Of a stretch of DNA of 64,000 bases, positions 35,359 through 43,870 are shown one piece after another. Numbering within the stretch: the stretch's first letter is position 1; every line of letters begins with the position of its first letter. This DNA is from Pseudomonas marginalis (lineage in GTDB: Bacteria; Pseudomonadota; Gammaproteobacteria; Pseudomonadales; Pseudomonadaceae), in contig NZ_VTFG01000001.1 in the NCBI RefSeq assembly GCF_008692035.1, forward strand, positions 3,225,501 through 3,289,500. Reading direction: 5' to 3'. Both the position numbers and the translations under genes were made by a program. Below the pieces are notes generated by a model. That model did no database searches. It saw nothing but the letters and a program-made list of their open reading frames with translations, and was not told the origin of the DNA.

Positions 35359-37647
35359 TTGACAGTCATCAGAAAGACCGGATCCCTAGCTAACTATCCC
35401 TTCCGAGCCCTATCGCCTGATGTGGTGCGACTACTAGAGCGGACTGCTAAGAGGATGGGCCTCTCAAATCATCCCACGGTTTTCAAGCTTTTCGAGTGCT
35501 ATTGCGACCTTCAGAATACCCAGGTTGGCTACCTTGACCTGTCCAGTCCCAAATACCTGGCTCTGGTCAGGGGGTTCATGGGAGCCATGGTGAGCGGTGA
35601 ATTTGCTGAAATGAATGCCACCTCGCTGCGCCCATGCGCTCGCCTCATCGCTGTAGTTCACCAAGCTTTGTGCGCCGAAATTCCTGCAATGGAACGGGTG
35701 GAACACGACCGTGCTGGCATGGAATTATGCAATGGGATCTGGCAGGAGCATCGATTGAAATTGTGCCCGGTACGAGTGCAATACTGGAACGGTTGGATCA
35801 TCGAGAGCTCTAAAGACGACACTTCTTATCTTGCATTGGCAAATCTCTGGATGACCCATGGGCAGGCGTTCACTGAGGATTTTTTTCTTCAGTGGAAACA
35901 GCACTTTAAGAAACTTGTAAAACCTAAATGCTTCATGGTTAACAAACTGGTCGATTTTCTTACTACTAATTGTGATGATTGGCCAGCAGTGACATTTCAG
36001 CATCCTCGAATGATAAGGGCATTTTTCCTTGCCTTTATGAAGAACTTCTTCTTAGATGCACATGATCGTGGGCTCGAAATCAATGCCCAAATCATGTTTT
36101 GGAATAGTTTTATGTCATCCTGTGAAGAACTTTTCATTGAGACAGGTAAGTGGACGACGCCCTATCAAGGCAGCCTACCTAAGCCAAGGGCGAAATCTGA
36201 CCTCGGTCATAACAGCAGAAAAAAAATGAGAGAGGATGGCGTCATCGTCCACGAGAAACTAATCACGCCAGTACCTCTACACCTGACAGATGAAGAAGCA
36301 ATTGAGATTCTATTCAGTCGAATTCAGATAGATATATCAATTGTAAAAAACTGGGCTCGAGATCAAAGTTCAAAGCTCATCAGCACTTCTCGCCTACGAA
36401 AAGAACTCGCGAAAACAGGGACACCAGTTGAATCAGGCATGTCAGAGAAGACAATATTTGAAATCGGGCCAGAGAATGTTTGCGCCACATTTGAAAGAGA
36501 TGGATTTCGACGAGAAACGAACTATTTGGCAACCCACTTTGGAAAAGACGGCGCCAAGAACATTGCTAATTTTTTAGGGCTACCAACCGCTTATAGCCTC
36601 CATCCCTATATGTTCCTTCTGGTTAGCGAGCATCCGGAAATTACATCAAGCTTCCTGCACAAGCTCCAACTTCACGGTGACAATGGAGACTGCATAGGCT
36701 TCATCAAGTCGAACAACGGAGCAAAGCTTGTAGGCTATAAAGATCGGAAAGGCAAAAAGCTCAGCGAGCAAGTTATTGAGCTCAATGAAGACTCCCTGCT
36801 CTGGGTTGAGGAAATCATTGAAATTACAGCACCGCTGAGAGACGCTCTTCGTAAAGAGGGGAACCCCACCTGGAAGGAGCTCTTTATTACCTGCGGGCAG
36901 GGATTTGCCCCACCATCGAGTGCTCATTTCCCTAAATGGTATCGCTCCAATCTTAAGGCAAATGACAACCTGCGCGAAGCCTTGATTGAGCAATTTTCCC
37001 CATATAAAAAAATGATGCCTTGCAACATTACAAAATTCTTAGAGAGGGTTACTCTTGGCTCACTAAGGTCATCATGTGGTGTTGAAGTTTACCTTCGTAC
37101 AAAGAGCGTGACAGAAATGGCGAAAGCCCTGGGCCACGCCAGCTATAACACGAAACTGCTAAGGCGATACCTTCCCGAGGCCATTCTGTCATTCTTCCAA
37201 ACCCGATGGATCAGAATATTCCAACGCAGCATAATATGCGAAGCCATGAAAGATAGCCCATATTTGCTAGAGGCTACAACTTTCGAAAGCATGGACGAGC
37301 TGCATTCCTTCCTGAAAAACCATGCACTCCGAGACATACCTCATCACCTGAGAAACCCTGAGAACAAACCAGGCAACGAAAAGTCAGCATTACAAAATAG
37401 CCGCATCTACATATCAATTGATGTAGGGATCATGACAGCCCTTCTATCGCTGGAAGCTGCTGTAAAATCTGCCGACCAGGAACAACAGGTTTGCGGCAAA
37501 GCCAAGTATTGGGCTGAGGTCTCAAAATCAGTAAGCGAAGAGATCGAACGCGGCCATGATCGCTTACTGAAAGAACACCTCAGCATCGCCAGAACTCATT
37601 GCAATCCAAATCGAATGGAAAAGGTCATCTATGCAACTGCCGCCTGA
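35359..37647 (+). CDS. Divergent tyrosine-recombinase-like protein, first of the integrase operon
   Basis: A 762-residue protein, started at TTG 35359 because no ATG lies in frame before residue 33. The ribosome site is weak, so the start is uncertain. Near residues 567-602 lies a degenerate tyrosine-recombinase tail: GSLRSSCGVEVYLRTKSVTE, then LGHASYNTKLLRRYL, giving Arg, the second His and a candidate Tyr. The first His of the HxxR box is replaced by Gly, and no clear Arg I box is seen. It may be structural or regulatory in a multi-recombinase complex. It overlaps the next gene by 17 bases. It belongs to the island, just inside the left end. Confidence 0.75.
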   Translation: MTVIRKTGSLANYPFRALSPDVVRLLERTAKRMGLSNHPTVFKLFECYCDLQNTQVGYLDLSSPKYLALVRGFMGAMVSGEFAEMNATSLRPCARLIAVVHQALCAEIPAMERVEHDRAGMELCNGIWQEHRLKLCPVRVQYWNGWIIESSKDDTSYLALANLWMTHGQAFTEDFFLQWKQHFKKLVKPKCFMVNKLVDFLTTNCDDWPAVTFQHPRMIRAFFLAFMKNFFLDAHDRGLEINAQIMFWNSFMSSCEELFIETGKWTTPYQGSLPKPRAKSDLGHNSRKKMREDGVIVHEKLITPVPLHLTDEEAIEILFSRIQIDISIVKNWARDQSSKLISTSRLRKELAKTGTPVESGMSEKTIFEIGPENVCATFERDGFRRETNYLATHFGKDGAKNIANFLGLPTAYSLHPYMFLLVSEHPEITSSFLHKLQLHGDNGDCIGFIKSNNGAKLVGYKDRKGKKLSEQVIELNEDSLLWVEEIIEITAPLRDALRKEGNPTWKELFITCGQGFAPPSSAHFPKWYRSNLKANDNLREALIEQFSPYKKMMPCNITKFLERVTLGSLRSSCGVEVYLRTKSVTEMAKALGHASYNTKLLRRYLPEAILSFFQTRWIRIFQRSIICEAMKDSPYLLEATTFESMDELHSFLKNHALRDIPHHLRNPENKPGNEKSALQNSRIYISIDVGIMTALLSLEAAVKSADQEQQVCGKAKYWAEVSKSVSEEIERGHDRLLKEHLSIARTHCNPNRMEKVIYATAA

Positions 37648-39715
37648 ACTGGACTTCCTGACTCCTTTTTACATTGAGCAAAGTATTGCTCTGAGGCAGG
37701 CAGACTGGTTACTAAGTGACTTTGATGACTACCTATGGGAGTACAGCTTTGGCTACAAAAAGCCTAAAGTCATAGATTGGAATGTTCAGCTGGATGATGG
37801 CAGCCGCCTCACTGATCCGAAGAACAAAGAACTCCTGGACGGATTCAAATATTTCATTACTGGCTCTACTCATTCTTTCGGCGAGCCTGCGCCCCGCACG
37901 ACTCCTGCCGCAAGTAGGCCTGAAGAATTCAATCGAGCTTTGCACATTGCGGACTTTCTCCTGCTTAACGCCAGAGAATTCCAATTAGCAAAATATGGTC
38001 TAGCCGGTTTAGGCCGGGATGCTCTTAAACTTATTTTATCAGAGATTTGTTCGAACAAATCCGCTGCTGAGGCAGTATATAGCTGGAGGAAGAGGCTATC
38101 ACTCTACTGCCTAAATCTTACCCTACAGGTGAGCACCGCGCAAATTGAAAGCGCACTTGAAGAACTGCCCGCGCTAAACACTATCACCCCAGACCAAGCC
38201 GATAATAACATGCTCGACATCCCGCTGGAAATTATCCCGCGAGTTCGAGCAGCCCTATATTTAAATGGCATGTATAAGCGTTCGGAAACGGGCTACAATG
38301 CGAACTCTATAAGAATCTCTGAAATTATCTACCGCGACACATTGAAAGGCCGATACGAATCCAAACCCACTGCCGAGATACTCGCTGTAAAAGAGGGTGA
38401 CTATTTCACTCGGGAGTTTCTCCCAATAGCGGTAACAACAGGCACACGAGAGATCATAGGTGATTCCAGCTTCTACAAATACAGGGCGAGCCTTTATAGC
38501 CTTGGCAACCTTCATGAGGTAGGACTTCCTGCACCATCGGTGGATGACCTGGCCGCAGTGAAGCGGTTCAAACTGGAGACAGGTAAGCTAGGTAGATTCA
38601 GGACTTTGCCTTCGCATGTAGTATTTGGCGCTGTGAAAAATGCGATAGAGTTTCACGTAAAGAATGGCAAAGCGATTATTGATGGATTATGCAAAATTGC
38701 ACTTCACTGTAAGCTTAATGGAATATCCACTAGCGAACTCAACGATCACTCAGTACCTAGCATTATTGGCGAGAGCCTTTCTAAGCTTGGGGTTCGCCGA
38801 CTTGGCCTTTCTCGGCGAGCAGTCGGTAGTGAGTACGCTATGCGTACCAAGGGGTCAGCCTCAGAGTATTTCCAGGATCTTCGGGCGAACAGAGGCCTCC
38901 TTGAACTTGTAAAAGTCTATATTGGAAGCGCCCAAATCGTTGTCGGAGCCCTAATGGCTCGTCGAGTCGGAGAACTTCTGGATCTTCATGCATCCAATTG
39001 CCTAGATGTTTCTGAGCAATGGCTTGTATTCCAAAATCGGAAAAGCACTCAGAATCTCTTCGGAATTCGTCGAGTTGAGGTCAGGCCGATTGAACCCATT
39101 GCGGTTCAAATGATTAAAACCCTTGTTCGGATGCAGAAAATCCTTAAACGGTTGGGCTACATCGATGAGCTCATGGAACTCTTCAGCTCTCCCGCGATGC
39201 ATGGTGATCTATCACTCAGCGGTAAAGACGGGTACAACTACAATCAGAATCTCGATTTTTTTTGTGATTATTTCGAAACCGAGATCAACGATGACGGCAA
39301 GCGCTTCTATATTCGCCAGCATCAACTAAGGCGTTTTTTCGCGATGCTATTCTTTTATTCCAGCAGTTTCGGCGGCCTCGAAACCTTGCAGTGGATGCTT
39401 GGGCACACTGACGTCCAACATGTTTGGAATTACATTACCGAAGCAATGGACGGAGCCACTCTTGCAGGCGCCAAAGTTCAGTATGTGGCTGAGGCTTTAC
39501 ACAGTGGCGATATTGAAAGCTACGAGAGCCTTGCTGCATTAGTCACCGCTCGCTATGGCACTGAGAACTTTACGCTCGCCGATACAAATGAGCTGGAAGA
39601 CTATCTCGCAGACTTGATGGAAGAAGGTGCAATCACCATTGAGCCTGAATTTTTCGAAGATGACGACGGTCAACGCTTCAAAGTAATCGCAAAAGTCACA
39701 GGGGTTGACGCATGA
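37631..39715 (+). CDS. Tyrosine site-specific integrase (large)
   Basis: A 694-residue recombinase with the catalytic set in its C-terminal third. Arg444/445 lie in MARRVGELLDL, His564 and Arg567 in RQHQLRRFFAMLF, His592 in WMLGHTDVQHVWNYI, and the nucleophile is probably Tyr601. The first 400 residues are a long DNA-binding and interaction region with no recognised domain. It resembles the large integrases of gamma-mobile-trio and Tn554-like modules. It overlaps its upstream gene by 17 bases and the following small gene by four. Confidence 0.85.
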   Translation: MQLPPELDFLTPFYIEQSIALRQADWLLSDFDDYLWEYSFGYKKPKVIDWNVQLDDGSRLTDPKNKELLDGFKYFITGSTHSFGEPAPRTTPAASRPEEFNRALHIADFLLLNAREFQLAKYGLAGLGRDALKLILSEICSNKSAAEAVYSWRKRLSLYCLNLTLQVSTAQIESALEELPALNTITPDQADNNMLDIPLEIIPRVRAALYLNGMYKRSETGYNANSIRISEIIYRDTLKGRYESKPTAEILAVKEGDYFTREFLPIAVTTGTREIIGDSSFYKYRASLYSLGNLHEVGLPAPSVDDLAAVKRFKLETGKLGRFRTLPSHVVFGAVKNAIEFHVKNGKAIIDGLCKIALHCKLNGISTSELNDHSVPSIIGESLSKLGVRRLGLSRRAVGSEYAMRTKGSASEYFQDLRANRGLLELVKVYIGSAQIVVGALMARRVGELLDLHASNCLDVSEQWLVFQNRKSTQNLFGIRRVEVRPIEPIAVQMIKTLVRMQKILKRLGYIDELMELFSSPAMHGDLSLSGKDGYNYNQNLDFFCDYFETEINDDGKRFYIRQHQLRRFFAMLFFYSSSFGGLETLQWMLGHTDVQHVWNYITEAMDGATLAGAKVQYVAEALHSGDIESYESLAALVTARYGTENFTLADTNELEDYLADLMEEGAITIEPEFFEDDDGQRFKVIAKVTGVDA

Positions 39716-40311
39716 AAAAGGTTGATGCTCGCGTGGAGCGAAACACCTTGGCACTCAACACACTTATGGAGTTTCTTCATCAAGTCCATAATTCACCGGA
39801 TAGTTTCAAGGATCACATAGAACTTACCCAGGCCCTCAAGAGCCAGGTGGCGACGGCGGGCCTGGAAATCAGCTTCCAGGTAGGAGAGGCGGCCAAGATG
39901 ACGTCGCCCATGAGCTTAAATACGCTCAAGAGGTATGCCGAGCGGAACATCCCGACAGGGTTCGATGGGTTTAACAGGCTTCGCGTCTCGGCTTTGGAGG
40001 CAGTGGAAGCTGCCAAGCGTAGGGCGGAGCGTTCCAATAAACGGACTAAGGTAGGACTCACCCTGCGCGCGGAGGAGCTGGAGTACAAGCTCTCTGCGCT
40101 GCAAAAGACGAACATGGTGTTGCTGCAGGCTCTTAATCGCGCTCTTGATGACATCAAAAGTGTTCGAGACGCATCCAGCACGGGCGTAAGGGCGCTACGT
40201 GCTACGGAGGCAATCAAGGCGCTATCAGCAATCACGTCGCTCAATGCCCCGCCGTTTAACAGGCTTACAAATTCAGATGAGAAAGTCATCAACCTTGACG
40301 AGTATCGATGA
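39712..40311 (+). CDS. Small helical accessory protein of the integrase operon
   Basis: A 199-residue, largely alpha-helical, basic protein (VEAAKRRAERSNKRTKVGLT followed by LRAEELEYKLSALQKTNMVL). A predicted coiled coil spans about residues 95-150. It overlaps both neighbours by ATGA junctions. Position and type match the small third protein of multi-integrase modules (TnpC of Tn554, GmtX of gamma-mobile-trio), which assists recombination or orients DNA. Direct homology cannot be shown here. Confidence 0.7.
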   Translation: MKKVDARVERNTLALNTLMEFLHQVHNSPDSFKDHIELTQALKSQVATAGLEISFQVGEAAKMTSPMSLNTLKRYAERNIPTGFDGFNRLRVSALEAVEAAKRRAERSNKRTKVGLTLRAEELEYKLSALQKTNMVLLQALNRALDDIKSVRDASSTGVRALRATEAIKALSAITSLNAPPFNRLTNSDEKVINLDEYR

Positions 40312-41735
40312 TGAACAAGGCAACCTCTCATCAGCTTTACTCGCTCATTGATGAACTGACACTTTTCTCACACATGGCGCTGGGAAGAATCGAAACCAAT
40401 ACCTTTAACGGCATCCCGTTTGTGACTTGGCCTGACGGGTCGCCATGTATTCCTGCGAATCTCTACATACTCTCTCTGCTTGAGCGTGCAGGACGTGGTG
40501 GTAACCGGGGTCTGTCTACCCGAGGTTCTAAGGGCGGTTCACTTGGAGAATATGCTTCTAAAATCGGGCAATTAATCCGCTACTGCTATTACAAAAACAT
40601 AGACCTCATTCACCTAACGGACTCAACCTTCACGACTTTTATTGACTCATTGAGAGACGAGAAGTCCCCTATCTACCCAACCTCCAGGAAAAAGTCAGAA
40701 CCTACCATTCTAGCGATTGGTCGCCTTTGTCTAGACTTCTTGGAGTTTGTGGGGCGACTCAATGGAAACCCGGAGTTCGTGTCCAAGGGTGGTACGATTC
40801 GAATAACCCATGAGACTTTCACCATTACGTCCCGAAATGGTCGAAGCATTAAGAAAAGCTATATTCACCATCATTCTCTTAGCCTTGGGGGGCGGACGCG
40901 AAGCGTATTCCCCATTACTGATGTCAACATCAAGAAACTAACCGATGCTGTTGATACACTGCCTAGTTCTCGGTTCGTTAACATAAGGCGGAAGATTATG
41001 CTTCTGCTGATGGAGCACACGGGTGCACGACGAGGGGAAATTTCAAGAATTCGAGTCGAGGACATCCTGAATGCATTCCACTCGGATGAGCCAATGCTTC
41101 GTCTGGAGACCTGGAAACAAGGAGCTTCAAGCGAACGGTTGATTCCGATTCATAAGATGATCCTCAGCGATATCATCCCCTTCATCGATCTGCATCGCAG
41201 GAAGGTTGCCAAGAAATTCAAGAAGGGTAAAAACGAAGGTTTTTTGTTTATAGGTGAAACAACAGGTGAAGTTCTTTTACCGGATACGATCACCTCTGAG
41301 GTCACAGCGCTCAAAATGGCAGCAGGCATTAAAGAGAAGATATCTCCACACATGTTCAGGCACGCATTCATCACTAAGAAATTCGTGAGAATGATCAAAG
41401 AACATGAGATATCAAACTCCGATGAATTCCGGCGAGCGCTTCTCGATGTCAAAGGCTTTATCGCGGAAGTCATGATGTGGACAGGACATAAATCGCCGGA
41501 GTCAGTAGAGCGCTACATTCATCTTGCCTTCAAGGAGATTGCAGGTTATTCCGCAACGGTTACTTCGGTGCATCTCACAAGTGCCATGGAGCTGTTTGAT
41601 CGTAAACAGGAGCAACTTGTACAGCGATTAAAAACTGATTTGACCGTTGAGGAATATGAGGCAGAGCTGCTGGAGCTGAAGCGCTTGAGAGATGAGGACT
41701 TTGAGATTGCGCGCAAGCTCACTCCGTCCTCCTGA
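40308..41735 (+). CDS. Tyrosine site-specific recombinase (475 aa)
   Basis: A 475-residue recombinase with a clean catalytic set: Arg241 in HTGARRGEISRIRVEDIL, His348 and Arg351 in SPHMFRHAFITKKF, His394 in MMWTGHKSPESVERYIH and Tyr403. The N-terminal region (TRGSKGGSLGEYASKIGQLI, LDFLEFVGRLNG) looks like a SAM-like core-binding domain. A C-terminal coil follows the Tyr. It is the last gene of a four-gene operon and starts on ATGA overlap. It may be the GmtY-like member of a trio, with the 694-residue protein GmtZ-like and the small protein GmtX-like. Confidence 0.88.
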   Translation: MMNKATSHQLYSLIDELTLFSHMALGRIETNTFNGIPFVTWPDGSPCIPANLYILSLLERAGRGGNRGLSTRGSKGGSLGEYASKIGQLIRYCYYKNIDLIHLTDSTFTTFIDSLRDEKSPIYPTSRKKSEPTILAIGRLCLDFLEFVGRLNGNPEFVSKGGTIRITHETFTITSRNGRSIKKSYIHHHSLSLGGRTRSVFPITDVNIKKLTDAVDTLPSSRFVNIRRKIMLLLMEHTGARRGEISRIRVEDILNAFHSDEPMLRLETWKQGASSERLIPIHKMILSDIIPFIDLHRRKVAKKFKKGKNEGFLFIGETTGEVLLPDTITSEVTALKMAAGIKEKISPHMFRHAFITKKFVRMIKEHEISNSDEFRRALLDVKGFIAEVMMWTGHKSPESVERYIHLAFKEIAGYSATVTSVHLTSAMELFDRKQEQLVQRLKTDLTVEEYEAELLELKRLRDEDFEIARKLTPSS

Positions 41736-41739
41736 CCCA

Positions 41740-42034
41740 GCGATTTACCTGGTACTCCCCGCTTGGATTGATGAGCCGTTAGGCCATGCGATTCTTGGCT
41801 TGCTCCCTCCGGGGGGGTGGGGGACGGCTCTCGTGAACCAAACCCCAGCTGCGCCTGTCTTTGTCCCTGCGGGCTTCCATCCTCAAGCCGCTCGCCCTCC
41901 GTGGGCCGGCGCGCTACGCTTGCGGTCGTGCCCGATAGCTGCTCGTCCCTGTGGTGAGCGGTTGAAAACCGCAGATTTCGCGCCAACCAGTTACTCCCGC
42001 TCTACCATCCAGGTCTCACTCCTAGGCGTGATTG
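41740..42034. other. GC-rich non-coding stretch after the integrase operon
   Basis: About 295 bases of notably higher GC than the island genes around it, with no convincing gene. It holds CCTCCGGGGGGGTGGGGGACGG and a small hairpin GCGGTT-GAA-AACCGC (41958-41972). Both flanking genes point toward it. It may include terminators or a recombination landing site. Confidence 0.45.
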
Positions 42035-42637
42035 TTAATTATCTTTAAGGCGTTGAGATAGATGGACATCCACCATCATAAATAGGGAGTGTACCAATCC
42101 TAATATGAAATATATTGATAACCAGAAAGTAAACCAAGAACCGGCAATGAGCAAAACACCATTTGGGAATACCTTTTGCATAACGCCGACGACAATTGCA
42201 GCAATCAGCATAATCAGTGGCAGCGCCATTTCAGCATTTAACAGCAATACCGACCCTGGAATACTAGGCTTCCCGGAGCCCTGAAATGTTGCTTGCAGAT
42301 CCTTAACCAACGACCTGTCTAGTGCAAAAACTAATGCATACACACCGATACCAAAACCCAGAAGATTCGGAAGGATACCCGTCGCAAGATCACCTGGCAT
42401 CACGGTAACCGTATAGTCAAGTCGTATACAGTGTGACAGGAACATGTTAGGAATACTCGGCGTTAGGAATGCGGTCAACACAACCGAGACAAGTACACCC
42501 GCAAAATATGCCTTGAGCCAAGCCCAAACACTTGCGAACCGGTTATCTGCGTCAAAATCGCCATGAAAGGCGTACGCGTTCATTATCTTAATGACCACGC
42601 CGACTACAGGTATCTTGACTAGGAATCTATATATCAT
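42035..42637 (-). CDS. Four-helix inner membrane protein paired with a DUF4747-like protein
   Basis: A 200-residue membrane protein with about four helices (AYFAGVLVSVVLTAFLTPSI, ILPNLLGFGIGVYALVFALD, ALPLIMLIAAIVVGVMQKVF, WLSIYFILGLVHSLFMMVDV). It starts 11 bases inside the end of the upstream DUF4747-like gene, so the two are coupled. By analogy with RexB, a membrane channel working with soluble RexA in lambda exclusion, it may be the killing effector of a phage-response pair. No catalytic domain is seen. Confidence 0.65.
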   Translation of the reverse strand: MIYRFLVKIPVVGVVIKIMNAYAFHGDFDADNRFASVWAWLKAYFAGVLVSVVLTAFLTPSIPNMFLSHCIRLDYTVTVMPGDLATGILPNLLGFGIGVYALVFALDRSLVKDLQATFQGSGKPSIPGSVLLLNAEMALPLIMLIAAIVVGVMQKVFPNGVLLIAGSWFTFWLSIYFILGLVHSLFMMVDVHLSQRLKDN

Positions 42638-43529
42638 CCCCTTCTCCTTCAGCAGCCCGGCCTAGCTGACGCAAAGCCTGCATTATCCGCAATCTAATTT
42701 GGGCAGGCTGCTCATTCTTCTTCGCTCTCACCTGAATCTTTAAAGGATACTTGGATGATGTATATCGATGCAGCCGCCCCCCAGCCTCCAAAATATAGGA
42801 CAAGGATGTTTTACCGTAATGCACCGAAGCCTCTACCATTTCCTTCAAGAAGTCTGGCAACGAAGGCATTGCAGAGTCTTTAGATTCAGTTGATGCTTCG
42901 ACCCTTAGGTGATGTACGTTTTTATTTTTCAGCTCTTGAAGTTGCTTACCTAGACGGTGACCATTAGGGAAGGTTAGGGTCGTACTAACAGCCTTGAAGC
43001 CCTCCGCGTTCCTCAGAACGCTCTCAAGCTCTGTCGGATCGGACACCAAGTTTATTTTCAGGACGTGCCTAGGGAAAACTTCGAGAGCAAATTTTGAAAA
43101 GATTTCCTCTAGCGCTTCGTTGCAGACTGAAGGCTTAGGTAGGCGTCCACCCGACTCTGAAATTGCCATCCTGTGACTTTCGTAGTCAAATACATAGTCG
43201 AATGAAACCCGATTGGCGACAGGGAACGTTCCTTTGGCGGCTTGGAAAAGGGTCGTATTGGAATACAAATCCTCTACCGAATCGCTTTTGTGATACTTGA
43301 TCCATTCACCATACGCAATCACATCATCACATATAGTGCTCCGTGGCGCGAAGTACGTATCCGACGCTAAGACATAGGACATATCTGTAAGCTTTTTCTT
43401 TTTAAATGCCTGTACGGTTCTTTCATGCAAAGCTTCAAAAAGCTTCTTATACCCTTCAACACCAACCTCTTTAGTGCTTTTGGTGTTAGCAGGCAGCAAC
43501 TGAATATTATAAACGATGAAAGAAGCCAT
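42627..43529 (-). CDS. DUF4747-like (RexA-like) protein
   Basis: A 300-residue soluble protein beginning MASFIVYNIQLLPANTKSTK. It has a central RexA-like pattern: a SFDYVFDYESHRMAISESGG strand pair, KINLVSDPTELESVLRNAEG and a late LRVEAST strand. I recognise the family as DUF4747-like from its start and layout. RexA senses phage replication intermediates in lambda, so this could be a sensor. It is followed with 11-base overlap by a four-helix membrane protein. Its base composition is AT-richer than the chromosome. Family assignment is moderate. Confidence 0.6.
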   Translation of the reverse strand: MASFIVYNIQLLPANTKSTKEVGVEGYKKLFEALHERTVQAFKKKKLTDMSYVLASDTYFAPRSTICDDVIAYGEWIKYHKSDSVEDLYSNTTLFQAAKGTFPVANRVSFDYVFDYESHRMAISESGGRLPKPSVCNEALEEIFSKFALEVFPRHVLKINLVSDPTELESVLRNAEGFKAVSTTLTFPNGHRLGKQLQELKNKNVHHLRVEASTESKDSAMPSLPDFLKEMVEASVHYGKTSLSYILEAGGRLHRYTSSKYPLKIQVRAKKNEQPAQIRLRIMQALRQLGRAAEGEGDDI

Positions 43530-43870
43530 ACTCTCGTCCTTGTCAGTGATTTCATAGTGCCATCCTAACAGAGCGCCTTAGCCTGGCCAAGGCCGCTCCA
43601 AACCAACGCATGTCATTGTAGCCGCCCTCCATGAGCAAAGGATCGGACGACGACGGCTCTCCCTTATCACACTGCTCCTCAGGTCTAGCACCCTCCTTGC
43701 AGATTACTGCAAGCCAACCAATACCAAAGGCAGAGCGTCTTCACTATCGAATTACCCCTAGTCATAGTGCCCAATGTGCCCATCGGGCCGGACAGGTGGG
43801 CTGCAGCTCAAACTCAAAAATATGGCATTATGCCACCTCGTGAATCTGTCGATACTTAATGGAGTGAGAT

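Noticed and set aside
35271..35360. tRNA gene as the island attachment site
   Set aside because: No tRNA is present at the junction. The flanking gene is hrpB, whose coding sequence is interrupted.
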